Positions 35,181-47,230 of a stretch of DNA of 64,000 bases are shown piece after piece. The stretch is taken from the NCBI RefSeq assembly GCF_028453695.1, contig NC_135778.1, positions 11,654,244-11,718,243 of the forward strand, written 5' to 3'. The notes beneath the pieces were generated by a model. The model had not been told where the DNA came from. It did not search any database and worked only from the letters and a program-made list of their open reading frames with translations. A program made the position numbers and the translations under genes. The stretch comes from Augochlora pura. Taxonomy: Eukaryota; Arthropoda; Insecta; Hymenoptera; Halictidae. The number at the start of each line of letters is the position of its first letter. The first letter of the stretch is position 1.

Positions 35181-38100
35181 CATTCGACTGCACGCTTACA
35201 TCAAATCTCCGTAAAATACGTCGATATTTTTACGAAGATCGCAGTGTTCCCGTAGAAATATCGCGGACTGTACTTGTCATTCCGCGGCGGCGTAATCTCC
35301 AAGGCACAGATGCTTTATCGCCGGTGCGTTAAATTATAATTTCGCCGGAGACACTGGTTCTCCCACCGCTTGTATATCAGAAACTTCAGCGAGACGAAAA
35401 AAGGTAAGAGGGGTGGAGAGGGGGACGTGACGGGTCCCGTTTAAAAAATGAGTGCTCGACGCTGCTTTGGTATGATTTAAAGGCGGCAAGTTTGGCCCGA
35501 TACGATTCTCTACGATGTTAATAATTTACGAAGGATTTTAGATTCCAGGGTGGCCGCGCGAGCGCGCCGCTATATACACGCGGACAATAATTCTTGTCAC
35601 GATAAATTGATAATAAAAATTAATCTGCGCGGCAGAAATTTGTATTCTTGAAAAAACGGAAGCCATTAATCAACGGCCGCGTTGTTCCTTCGAGCGCGCG
35701 CGCGCGGGGGCCCCCCTCCCGGCCCCCCGAAACTTATCGCCCTTTAAAATTGTGGAGTCGCGAAGGTGGGCCCCGGGTACCGCGTTCGATATTTTGTTAT
35801 GCCATTAATAACCACTGTCTCGTTTCTCGGTAACAGGCTTTCTCAATTAATCTATGTTACGAGTGTACCGAATGGCGTGGGGGGATGTAAAAGCTCGAAA
35901 ATTAATATTAACGCGTCGGCAACGGAGAAAGCGACGTACGTGTGCACGTGCGCACGTGTCTCTACCTCTGCACACCTATCCGCTGCCTACGAATCGATAC
36001 TTTCCGTGGCCGATGTCAATGGCTAATGAAAACGTCGAATAATCCGATGCCGATGTAGATACACCACGTATTGCCGCGACCCCGATATTTTTCTGTCGGA
36101 TACTTATATTCCACGTGCTGATTCCGCTGACCGTGTACACGTTTAGGTCAACGGAAATTGACTATACCGGGGCTGCCTTGGCCCGCTCGGCACTGATCTC
36201 GGAAAAATTTCATCTCGCCTATGCACTCGTTACGCACGCGCGCCGCACATCAAAGACATTCGATCACTCTATCATCGCGAAATCTGATAATTGTTGCTTT
36301 ACCGTTTACCTTTAATCACGCGGATCGATCGGACGTTAATATTTAGATATCAATCTTTCAACGAGAAAATACATTGATTGAGAATTTCCGTTTCAAAAGC
36401 AGTTTCTTCGTGTTTCTACAAAGATATTGGCTAAATATTTGTAATTCAGTATTACCGAGCTCGAATCATGTTTGCTGATCACAGCCGATAAGATCGAAAG
36501 AGATTAGAACGAAAATTAATTCGATATCTTTCTATATTACTTTGAACTGTTATTTAAGAGGAAGAAATGAAAAATTTCGTCTGGATATAGAATTATCGTT
36601 TGTTGAAATGTTGAAACATATGTCTTATTATATGTTATTTCTTTAGTAAATTCAGAAAATTTAAGTTATATATTTGCGAATAGTAAAGAATAGTTGCTGT
36701 TTAGTTGTAACTCGTCCACTGCTGATATCTATAGCAGAATCACCATTAATAATAAGCACCGACTTCAACGAATAGAGCAGTTTATACTTTCCGTTCAATC
36801 AATACTTAGTAATGATTAATGAGGCTATTATCAGTTACCAAAGCCAAATGAAGCAAGTATCCATATTTCAATACAGTCGAGCTTGACTCAGCATTCGTAT
36901 GTTTGTCGAACCCGTCTGATTAATTACGAAGCAATTATTCCTCTGGTTTCAGAAATGGCAATACGAAAAACTGCGTTTAAACAATTTGGTTAGAATAAAT
37001 TGGGACAAGCGTTGGAAAAAAAAGATGCACGGTTAATCCCGCGGACGTTTTTTAACCGACTAGTGAAACCGTTATAGCGACTGCAAAGATAAAAAGCAAT
37101 CTCTGAAATGCATAATCACGGAATTCCTCTTAAAATGAACCTTTCAAAAGAGAAATTGCACATTCGACGGTTTCCATATATTCGCGTTAAGACCGATCAA
37201 AATACCTGAAAACACTGGAATAAATTCATGTCATCCCGCACGCGATAATTATACCGAGGATTCCGCGTACGCGTACGGAGTCCGCGAAAATATGCGGAGC
37301 GCAATAATGCGAAAATTCCGATAAACTTTTAACATGTTTTATTCTTAAACGAGATTCATTTCATATTTCACTCGATGAAAATGGCCGCGAAGAATGCGAT
37401 CATTCAAATGTAATCCCCCGCAAAATAGCCGCCCTGCGATAATAATAAATCGTGCGTGTTCGATGAGCCAACGGAAGGTGGAAAGATTTGATGAAGCGAC
37501 GTCGCGCCGCGACACGTTTTCACGGGTGATCGACTAAAAACTTTTCTCCCTGCCCTCTCGAGGTAACCAGGCCCTCGATATTTAATAACCGTTTCGCATT
37601 GTCAATCCGCTCTTAAAACCCTTTAATGACCAAATCCGCGGAAACGGTCCTAGCCAAAGCCCGAACGATTGATCATAAACGACGTTCACTCTCCTCCTCT
37701 TCCGTAGCCAATATTCAGGTGGAATCGATCGAGAGCCGTTCATATCGGCGGCGGTCGAAAGTAGCATGAATTAATCGTAACCAATCCGGATCGATTTGTT
37801 CCGGCACAGAGGCCCGACCGATCTCCGACGGCCGAACGGGGAGTTACGATAGCCGATCGCTTAGCAATTTCACCGAAAAACCGGAATCGGGCGACCGTCT
37901 TGCCGGCTTCCGGGACCCCGGGCCCGTCTAATTTCAACCGAGTTCCAGCGGCGGACCGATGCGCCGTGCAGGTAATAACGTCGCGATATAAACGCAAAAT
38001 ACCTCGCGGACGGACGGGCACAGGGAGAGTGAACCGCGGCGAGGGTTGACCTGGCAGCCCGGATCGATCCACTCTACGTAGAACCTAGCCTCCTCTTTCA

Positions 38101-38517
38101 CGTTTGTACCCCTGCGCCGCGCCTGCTTGCGCTGATGCCAGCCACAAGGTATCCACGCTTTACTTCCCGACGTTTCGTCTACCCGAGAGCACGTTCCTCG
38201 CGATACTTACGGGGGACCAGCCGTGCAACACCCCCAAAAATACGGTAATTTTCAGGATTTTTCTTGAGGGACGTTCCGTCGAGACTTTGGAGTATGTTTA
38301 GCAAGCCCGGGGATCTTTACGCGGGACAAAGTAACAGGAATCGTGTTGCCAAGTGTCATTTTTCTGCAGAAGTTTGCGAAATGTTATTGCTAGGAATCTT
38401 TATGTAAAATTATAGTTGTTTTTCGTAAAAATTTTCGTTTCTATTTTGATTTTATTTATCTTATACATTCATATATATCATAATAATAGATACAAAATTA
38501 ATGGTTATTATTGCAAC
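35181..38517. other. GC-rich blocks with AT-rich spacer, no gene recognised
   Basis: GC-rich 35190-36320 (with a CG/G/C run at 35694-35728) and 37190-38330, AT-rich 36320-37190. Minus-strand frames at 37582-37767 and 37740-38072 and plus-strand frames at 35648-36042 lie in GC-rich sequence and show no domain. No repeat family recognised. Confidence 0.45.
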
Positions 38518-38582
38518 CGATTCACAGGCTACCGATCGGGGGAAAAAGCCGATTTACAGGCTACCGGTCGATAAAGTGTTAA
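38518..38582 (-). repeat. Two ~30-bp direct repeats ending in TTAA (possible MITE terminus)
   Basis: CCGATTCACAGGCTACCGAT (from 38518) and CCGATTTACAGGCTACCGGT (from 38549) are direct repeats, followed by CGATAAAGTGTTAA. Read from the other strand this is TTAACACTTTATCG plus subterminal repeats, which looks like one end of another TTAA-flanked element. A partner end was not found. Confidence 0.45.
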
Positions 38583-38788
38583 TTGTAAGAAACGACGGCG
38601 ATGCTATTAACAGGTTTCGCACCACGTGTTGATGCGCCAAAAGAAAACTTTGTAACAAGAGTAAATTGTAATAAGTTCGTTTTACTGGTATCTATACAAT
38701 GATTAGTAAGTACATATGATATATTAATTCTTAAAGTATCATACCAGAATGAGAAGAGTCAAGTAAAAACAACTCGGCGCTTAACGTG

Positions 38789-39034
38789 TTAACTCCTTGT
38801 GGTACCTTTTTCTTTACAATTACTATGATTAGAATTTTTTCGATCGCACCAATCTCTTAGAAGAAAAAGGAATTTTATATTTATGGTATACTTGTATCTA
38901 CTCGAATGTTTAAATATTGGTAACAAGGGAATAGAATTTGATTCCAACTTAAAGGAACGGATGAACGTTCATACCTAACAACTTATTGTTTTTCCATCAC
39001 GAGTCTGACTTGTTAAAGTACGGCAAGGGTTTAA
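38789..39034 (+). mobile_element. piggyBac-like MITE, second subfamily (~238 bp)
   Basis: TTAA (38789-38792), left CTCCTTGTGGTACC, right TACGGCAAGGGT, TTAA (39031-39034). The interior (CTTAGAAGAAAAAGGAATTT, GTTTAAATATTGGTAACAAG, CACGAGTCTGACTTGTTAAA) matches 21327-21593. Confidence 0.68.
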
Positions 39035-39271
39035 TAAGATATAAATAAGATATTTATTATACAAATAAATAACTTGTACTTTACATTGAGGAACAGTTTT
39101 TATTTTACTTTTTTCTTTCTCATTTAAATCATTTCAATCAGATGTCACATGTATGTAACTACCAATGCAATTATCTATCTACAGTCCAGTGTCACACATG
39201 TGGGTCGAAATTGCTATTTCATTTAGAACGTTACAAATATAATCCACAAAAGCTAATGACGATTATCATAT

Positions 39272-39393
39272 TTAACCCCTTGATATACAATGACGTCTCC
39301 TAGTCGTCATTCATTTCATGGGTCATTGTAGACTTTGACATCTCCGAGACGTCCATAATTTTTTTCGACGTGCTTCGACAGTTGCCAAATTAA
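39272..39393 (+). mobile_element. TTAA-bounded fragment with CCCCTTGATATAC left end
   Basis: TTAA (39272-39275) followed by CCCCTTGATATACAATGACG and GTC-rich imperfect palindromes (GACGTCTCCTAGTCGTC). The next TTAA is at 39390-39393 and is also the left flank of the following element. The right end does not mirror the left, so this is probably a truncated MITE. Confidence 0.4.
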
Positions 39394-39595
39394 CCCTCTT
39401 CTCGTCTCAAAATAATTTTTGTACGAACAAAATTCAGATTTCAAAAATGGTTAAATAGTGAAACTATTGTTATCAGTCACAAGAATAAATTTCGTATGCA
39501 TAAAAGTGCACTTTGTTACATAGAATTGAAATCCTAAGAGTCAGAAATATTATTTCAGACTTACGGCCAAAATAGCTTCGAGTGCAAAGGGTTAA
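39390..39595 (-). mobile_element. piggyBac-like MITE, minus strand, shortened (198 bp)
   Basis: TTAA (39390-39393), left CCCTCTTCTCGTC, right CGAAGCTATTTTGG in reverse complement after CCCTTTGCACTC (39580-39591), TTAA (39592-39595). Its reverse complement follows the main family (TCTGAAATAATATTTCTGAC and onward). The last part before the left end is shorter than in 4166-4399. Confidence 0.75.
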
Positions 39596-39920
39596 CCCTT
39601 TGCACTATAATAACGGGTCAACCTCGTGACGAACGTTTCGTCTACGATTCGATAAATATTGCTGCCAATCATTTATATCATAAATTTAATATTAATATAT
39701 TATAAATTTAATATTAATATATTATATAATAATATTTAATATATTATAAATTATATATTTATATTATAAAATTTAAATCCCCTGTCATCGAAATTTGTGA
39801 ATGAAAGTAAACGAGGACAATCAGGACACTAGAATCATCTCATGACATCAAGAAACTAATTAGGGACGAAACAGTCGTAGTCAAGGTAGCTCTGGAAGAC
39901 GTAATAGTGCAAGGGGTTAA
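39592..39920 (+). mobile_element. piggyBac-like MITE (321 bp) sharing its TTAA with the previous copy
   Basis: TTAA (39592-39595) is shared with the preceding element. Left CCCTTTGCACTATAATAACG, right TAATAGTGCAAGGGG, TTAA (39917-39920). The AT-rich middle contains AATTTAATATTAATATATTA repeats. No coding content. Confidence 0.75.
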
Positions 39921-42183
39921 ACGGAATTCTACGGACGCGACGACGCGCATTTTATTCGTATAGAGGTGTTAAATAATAAAACGTCTGGAGTATGGTGTCG
40001 GTTTTCCCCTGAGGTCCCGGTAGCGAAAGGATTAAAATAAATGGACTTTGGCCGCTTTCAAAATAAACCACTCATTTCTTCGTGAAACATACGCGCAACC
40101 ATGGGAACTCTGAAGCCAACCACCTTGGAGACCATCGAGATCCGAGCTCCCCGTAAGCCGACTACTTCTGGCGACATGAACGGGGACGGTATCCCAGCCT
40201 CGAAGAGCCACCAATTTTTCGATGGTCCGCGAACACGGTGAGAGAATGGGTCCGACGGGTACACTGGTTCCGGTGTGAAAATTTCAAATCGACTTGCGGA
40301 AGTTGCCAGGCAGGGAAACAGCGGCGGAACAAAAGTTTCCTCTGTGCCAGAAATGTCCCGGATTCGAAGGAATTGACGTTTCCGTGCCAGCGGGGCGGCG
40401 TTCCCGGTCCGATACATATTTTAAAAAAGTATTCGTCCGTGCCGGTCCGCGGCGGGCCGGGTCGGGCCAGGTCGATCGGGATCGGTGCCGTTTACAGTCT
40501 ACCACACAGCCCTGGCAGCCAGCGGCCGATAACGCCACGGCTCGCATTCTGTCGTGGAGTGCTCCAGATATCCCAGCCAAACATTCCAATTAGCTGAACC
40601 GCCTGCCATCGAACCGCAGAAAAGGATCGAATACCTTGGCGGGGCTGGTTCCGTAGGCCGGGCCCCCGATGTTAGTACCATGAACGGGACAATGACAGGA
40701 GAGAGGGATTCCGCTCCTGTTATGTTCGCCTGCGTATTATTTAACGACTCGCCGGGTAATGGGTCGCGAGAAACCCCTCGACCCGGTTTCGCGGGAGTTG
40801 GCGAATCGCGTTCGCGAAAATAGCGAGAAAAAAAAAACGGGCGGATGACAGAGGAGGGTCGGGTACAGGTGGGGAAGCAACGGGAGAGGCAGAGATGGGT
40901 CAGAAAGTGAAGCGCCGATCAAAGAGCTACGGTTATTGGATTAAACTTAAATTTGATTCGAAAACGGGGGTAAATCGTGGCGCCGTCGTGCCGTCTGCGA
41001 CGAGTCGCGGAAACAAGCGGCCGTAGTTAGAATTCATTACGGCCACTCGACGGGTATAAACGGCGCGCCTGGAATCGCGCGCGATCTAAAAGAAACGGCA
41101 CGAGAAGCCGTGGTACGTCCCACCGGGTCATGTAATACACGGTTGTCGTTATTCGTTATCCGTTGACCGAGTTCCGAGCTCGAACGGTTCCCGCGTCTTC
41201 GGTCCGGGGCTCGCTTCCCCTTTTCGATTCGCAGATTCTAATGAATTTGTCCAACCCTCTACCAACCCAGCCCCCCCCCTCCCCCTGCAACCCGTTTTCT
41301 TCTTTCAAACCCCGGCCCGATCCCCGCTGCTGTGGCTACGGGAATCGGGAAGAGGGGGGGGGGGGGGATGTTTAAACGGTCGCTTCAATTAACGCGTTTC
41401 CTGTCCAACGGTGTAATTGTGAAAGCCTTTGACGGCTAGTTTTACTGGGTCGCGGGGCAATCTGGAATCCGACGGATCCCTTGTTCATTGCTTCGAGGAG
41501 ATTCTCTTAAGCGGGCGGAACTACTTTGGGATCGAAACTCCTGCCGGCTTCTGAATTGTTTAATGTCTGGAAGCAGAAACCCGACCTACATTTCGCAGGC
41601 CGGGCATTAAATATAGAGCGCGCGAGCGCGCGCCTCTCGCTGCCTAAGAGTGTCGACCAAATTCTGTACCTGTGTGTGCGTATATTTATGTGTGTTCGCG
41701 TGCGTGTGTGCGTCGCTCCGTTGTTGCAGCCCCGAGGTTACGTGTACAACACGCCCGTCTATTATTGCTCACTTTGCGCGGTTACGTGGCTCCGGTGTGC
41801 CGAGATTCGGCGGGACCAGTATCGGCAGGTTATTTCTGTGGTTATACGGCGAAACGATGTCACTGTCTCAAAAAGCTTCAATTTGCGCCCCGGCGCAGCC
41901 TTAGGAGACGATATTTGCGGTCTCCGGCTGAAGGAAATTCTCTAAAACAATTTTCCCGGATAACATGCCGGATGAGAATGTGTTAAACCGTGAGGCACGT
42001 GTCGTATCGCGTACACGCGAGACTAAATATTTCACATTTACTGGTTAATTACCTCAGTAGATTGGCGTATATTAGTAGCTACGATGTGTTACATTTCTGG
42101 GTAGTTAGGGACACGTGTGATTTATTCATAACGATACGCATTAGTGGCAAAAGTGAATTGATTAAATACAAAAGACAGTACTT
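39921..42183. other. Long GC/CpG-rich block, no gene recognised
   Basis: Overlapping frames on both strands at 40058-40597 (119 codons each way) and three plus-strand frames at 41526-41986 (up to 139 codons) show no recognisable domain. A G14 run at 41354-41367 and TG-rich sequence at 41672-41712 are present. A promoter or unrecognised exon cannot be excluded. Confidence 0.45.
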
Positions 42184-42480
42184 TTAACACTGCTGTATCA
42201 CTTTCGAGTTGTAAAATGTGTTCATATTCAGCTCCTATTTTCTGATATAGCCTGTGTCATTTTCTTGGCAGTTGCAATGATTAGATATTTCTTGATTGTA
42301 ATAATTTTAAGAAAATGAAGTTTAGATTTATTGTGTGCCTACATTTGCTTATATGTATAAATACTGATTACACGAGGTCAGAATTTTATTCGTATCAAGA
42401 GGAACGGAATAGCATTCACATTTAACAAATTATTGCCAGAGATGTCTGGCACGTGTCAGATTCGTATGACAATGGGTTAG
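42184..42480 (+). mobile_element. piggyBac-like MITE, second subfamily, diverged (~289 bp)
   Basis: TTAA (42184-42187), left CACTGCTGTATC, right ATGACAATGGG, TTAG (42477-42480). The interior (GAGGTCAGAATTTTATTCG, AGGAACGGAATAGCATTCAC, GTGTCAGATTCGTATGAC) matches 21327-21593 and 38793-39030, with more substitutions. Confidence 0.58.
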
Positions 42481-42579
42481 TCTGCCTTGCATAAAAATCT
42501 AGTGTCAGGCAATGCGTTATTCTTTATTGAATGCATATCGTACTTCTCGCAGAGTCATGAACAGTTGAAAGTGTTTACA

Positions 42580-42740
42580 TACTTTTGAGCGAAGCTGTAC
42601 CATTATGTTCGCAGTTGCTAAGATTGCAATTTCTTCAAAGGAAAGAAAAATTTATATTAATTATGTGTCTACATTGTTTTGAATGCTTAAGTATCGATGA
42701 CAGGTGAACAGAATTTTATTCCAACATAAAAAAAGGAAAT
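42580..42740 (+). mobile_element. Interior fragment of the same MITE subfamily
   Basis: CTTAAGTATCGATGACAGGT, GAACAGAATTTTATTCCAAC and the preceding GCAATTTCTTCAAAGGAAAG block match the middle of the element at 42188-42476. Ends are absent. Confidence 0.5.
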
Positions 42741-43740
42741 GAAACAGTATAATATAATAAATATTTATATAATAATAATATATAGTTAATAAATAAATAA
42801 ATATCATATATAATATACTAAGAAATGTCGAAATATTTTTAAATCGCAGCACACTACTTTTGTAAATTGTCAAAGCAATTCAGGTCCCGTCGAAAGTTTA
42901 TTACATCTTATCAATACCATCCTATTTTGAACGAATAAATCAAATTACAAGAAACTAAGATCAAAAACTGTAACAATATCCGGAGTAAAAAATGAACAAA
43001 TTCTCGCGCAAAGAGCGTGCGGGGCTTAAAGCGGGAAGTCCCTGCGCTTTCAAAATAATTGCAACGGCCCCTTCAATCCGCGCCCCCCTCCCCCGATTTC
43101 ATCCGGCAGCCATGACAAATTGATGTTTAAAAACACGCAACTTGTCCCGTTTTGCGTAACAAGCCGGGCTTTCTGAAAGGGTGTCCCTGTAGCTGTTCCG
43201 ACGATGGAGGGCTCTACGATTCGCATTACCGGCGCACGGACTGCGATTACTGTGCCTGGCATGACTATAGCGTCCGCATAATGCCGGCTAGATGGACGAT
43301 CGTGCCTTGTTACCGGGGCACAATCAACTCTATGTCAATAGCGGAGGACGCAGCGAGGACGGGCGGGAAACCGGTTCGCCGGCTGATTTTGCCCGTGTCG
43401 TTCTTTCCGCGGCAGCGTTATCAGGACATCAGCGAGATTTTCCAATGGGCGCCGATAAACGAGCGAATATTTAAACGAATCGGCCACAAAACCGACGCGA
43501 TAATCGTGTTTCCTTAACACCGGATTCGGAATTAATCGCGTTACAGCGGCACGCGTAAATAACATCGCACCGAGCAAACAAAGACCGGCGCGGCTCGTCG
43601 CGCGCGGGACCGTCGCTATTTGCGCTGATTTTAAACGTTAAACTTAGCGCGTTGGAGGAACGCCAGTCGCATAACCTTTCGCGCCGGTCCGGAGTTCGCA
43701 CCATCGTCGAACGATTCCCAATAAGTTGGGGGCCGCCGCG

Positions 43741-43760
43741 ATTTAATTACGTAATTAAAT
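43741..43760. promoter_or_regulatory. 20-bp perfect palindrome with two TAATTA-type cores (candidate)
   Basis: ATTTAATTACGTAATTAAAT is a perfect palindrome in otherwise CpG-rich DNA. It contains two TAATTA cores, the classic homeodomain core, in inverted arrangement around a central ACGT. Binding is inference. Confidence 0.35.
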
Positions 43761-43930
43761 AACGTAACTGCGTGACGGGGGCGCGAGGGAGCGCGCGCGC
43801 GAGCGCTAGCCGAGGGCTTTCCTGGATAATCTCGCTCCGGGCCGATAATTAAAATCCAGTGCCGCGTATTAATTACGCCAGCCTCGCCAGGACTTCTTCC
43901 GCGCTTCGCCGAGCCCCGGTGGCGCGAAAG

Positions 43931-43962
43931 GAGAGAGAGAGGGGGAGAGAGAGAGAGAGAGG
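43931..43962 (+). repeat. (GA)n microsatellite
   Basis: GA dinucleotides interrupted once by GGGG. Confidence 0.93.
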
Positions 43963-44868
43963 CAGTGGGCGGCGATCGTCTGGAGGAGGTTCACCGCCGA
44001 GACAGACGTCGCCGTGACGAGATAGACGAGGAGGCTTCGCGCGGACTTTTACCCGGTAATATTTCGAAGGGTTTTCCCAACGGGATCACGAGTGACGGTT
44101 CCCGAAGAAGGCGACACGGCCTGAGACGGTGGAAACGGGGCAAGGCGGCGGAGGTGGCAAGAAACGATCCGTCGCATCGGTTCCCGGGCGTCGAAAAGGG
44201 ACGTCTCTTGTTTCGCGCTTGGCGCATCCTTAAAGCCTTGTGTATCCTGGCAAGGCACCGGCTGCTCTGTCTCGCCTGGCACCAACTAAGGTGCCGCGAA
44301 ACGACGAGGTGTTCCCCCGTTGTAGTGGGTGTAGCAGGGTGAGACGAACACAACAAGGGGTCGGGAACATTACACCCAACCTCCTAGCCACCCCCTCCTC
44401 TGCGGCGTAAGCGCTGTTTATGGAGACCGCAGGCGGCATCTCCCGTCGAGCTTAGCGTTACTACTGTGCCCAGCCAGCCTCAGTTACGAGCAAAGGGATT
44501 TTCTGCCGGATGAGGATACCATCTCCGACAGCCGTGCGGGCTTTCCTGGCACCCCCTTTTGCGTCCGGATCTCGGTTTAATGTATAAAAATAAGCTCGTT
44601 CGACGTGCATCCTACCCGGCACACGCGACCCATCCACCCTCCACATCCTACCGGTCCATCTTGGTCCAAGGTTACCGATGAATTTGAATGTCTATCCGGC
44701 TTCCGCGTCGCGCGTACCTGCTATCGATCTCGAGCACGTCGAGCTCTCGATCTACGCGCTGATCCTTTGCTCTATCTTACCGTGATGCGGCAACGAGATG
44801 ATGTCTTACCTTGATCGAGGTGATTATTCCCTTCAGCGTTCCTCAATGGGTTTCATTATAATCTATTA

Positions 44869-45211
44869 GGTTGGTAAGAAAATAATGTCGGTTTCCACCA
44901 AACTATATCTTTAAATCGACATATCACAAAAAGGAATGTTTTTTTTAATCAAAACAAGATCCATTACAATCTACACATTTTTGCCAATAAATTGACAGTT
45001 TGTTAATTCCAGTAGCGTAAAAATTGCGTAAAATTGTTCTGGAATTGATAAATTCTTCGAACGAATATTACACGAACTTGCTTGGTATCCATTACGAAAT
45101 CAATAACTTCAAATGAGCACAAATTAACAGTACAAACAAAAGTGAATTGTTATCCCAAAACATGCATCAAAGTTAAAAAGTTCGAAAACCGACATTAATT
45201 TCTTACCAACC
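44869..45211 (-). mobile_element. Internally deleted mariner element, both ends present (343 bp)
   Basis: TA (44867-44868), left GGTTGGTAAGAAAATAATGT, right (reverse complement) GGTTGGTAAGAAATTAATGT, TA (45212-45213). The terminal repeat is about 27 bp with one or two differences and continues into GTCGGTTT. The element carries only the start and the C-terminal codons of a mariner transposase on the minus strand. It is a deletion derivative mobilised, if at all, by another copy. Confidence 0.88.
44945..45092 (-). pseudogene. Mariner transposase remnant (start and C-terminus only)
   Basis: On the minus strand an ATG (45090-45092) gives residues MDTKQVRVIF. After a large deletion and a frame change the sequence encodes WQKCVDCNGSCFD and the stop at 44945-44947, the conserved C-terminus of mariner transposases. 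No catalytic Asp residues remain. Confidence 0.78.
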
Positions 45212-45213
45212 TA

Positions 45214-47230
45214 TTATTTGGGGTCTACGAAGGGGTGCGACTGTTTGTAACGGATCTTTTGATTTTATCCAATCCGGAATTTTGTCTTACTTCACTTTGA
45301 AAGGCAGTACCTGCGAGCTTAATTATTATGAAGCGAAGATGAACGAATTTAATATAAGTTCTTTAATAAGTTTTCTCTGATCATTTTCTTGGAATTTATT
45401 TCTTATAAACACATTGCGTGGCGAAATGTTTTTACTTGACTTCTGGCCAATTGATATTTTAAAAATTGGTATATTATACGTATTTATGAATCATTATCAA
45501 CAATGAAACAAATTTAATATAGCTCATTCTTTCGATGGAAATAAAGTCTTCAATTCTAGATTTGTCGTAAGTGTTTTTTAGCGCATTAAATAAACATGCG
45601 ACCATGTACCATCAGTGGTGCACATGGCACAGAACGTGTTACAAAATACAAAAAACTTGTCGCAACAGATTTCACTAACGTCTCTTATGAATATGAAGCA
45701 CGCATTTCATTCTCTTTCAACTCTTTCAAAGTCGGAATTATTTCAAAGTTTCAATTGCTTCGTAATTTGAAATTAAACGCTTCTTGAATTCTTGCAGCAC
45801 TAATTTGCATTGGGACGATTATGATGTTATTGTTTTAACGACGAAGTATAGGACGTGGTGAGCATACTATTTGGTAGGAAACTGGTCTTGCACGAATTTT
45901 GGTGGTTTAAATGTTCTGATTAAAAAGACGATGGTTCGCGTATACTTTTGGTGCCACCTGTGTGTGTTGTTAATTGAATTACGTGACACTGTTCGCGATA
46001 CAAAATGTGATTAAATGCAAACAGTGTTTTAATGCACGCAATCTATATGTAGAACGTTTTCCATTTGATTTTTACGTATGGCAACTGATTGCTGGAGAGG
46101 TTCCAAAAACAGAATTTTAATTGAGAGTTTAGATTTGATACCGCTTTCCAATTGCGGGGCTTGGTTGTTTGTTAAACCTGATATTCGGATAAATACGAGC
46201 CGGCGGACTTGATCTGTCATCAGGGACTGGCGGAAATTGCTCTCGAACTGCGAATGAGTTTCTTCAATCGAATGAAACTTTCTTCGTGCCAAGTTCATTC
46301 GAATTCTACTCTCTCGTACATAATTCGAACGACCCTTTTCCTCTTTATGGGACATTCCTCTTTTATTTTAAGAGGAGCCCGGTTTTATTTTAACTTGTCG
46401 GGTCGTTGGAGTTTATGATTGTTAAAAAACGTTTGTTGGTTCGTTTCTCGGTTGTTTGGAAAAGAATACGTAGATGAATAAACGTGAAAAATTTCATGAA
46501 AATAGACAAAAATAATCACTTATTCTTGTTACCTTAAACTGAGTATAATGCAATTGCATAATACTATTATTAAATAATAAAATATAAAAACATCTTAAAA
46601 TATAAATTTTTAATACATTGTACGTTTCTTGACAAAGATAACAATACTCTTCATCATTTAGGTCTTTAGTTTTTTTTTTACATTTTCTCATCGAGGAAAT
46701 CTACCAATTAGCTGTGTTTGACGAATATACTCGTCATGCGTAAAAAGTAGTGACCATTGGCTATTTAAATTGTAATTTCAGTGGAAACAATAACATGAAA
46801 CATACAAATAAAAGATATGAATAATTTAAGATAAACAGTCTATAAATAGTCCCTCTATATACTAGCTGAAACAGCTTAACAGCTTATCAGTTCGCATGAT
46901 GTATTTATTTATGTACAATAATAACGTTTTTTAAATACAAAAGCAAGAGTCGAAAGTCGCAAAGTGTCATTACGTATCGCTCCATTTTCGTTTATTATGT
47001 ATGTATTATATAACGTATATATCATGTTTAAGCGAATAAGTAAATATTAGCAATGATATTGTTAATTTTATAAAATAAAACCGTCTTTTTCATCCAATAT
47101 TTTAACAGCGACACTTACTCTGTGTTTTACACTTACTCTGGACGCTATTTAAACCAATAAATGAACATACATTTACACAACATTTATTTCACTGATCACA
47201 AATTTATGTACAATTTTCTCACGGACAGCG
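45214..47230. other. AT-rich non-coding stretch, nothing recognised
   Basis: Frames up to 108 codons (46029-46355 minus) without recognisable motif, and no repeat family. Confidence 0.45.

Larger units (their letters stand above)
42741..44868. other. AT-rich then CpG-rich block, no gene recognised
   Basis: AT-rich to about 43000, then CpG-rich to 44820. The largest frames (43152-43517 plus, 43965-44342 plus, 43991-44356 minus) overlap on opposite strands and lack recognisable domains. A C/G microrepeat lies at 43790-43806. Confidence 0.45.
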
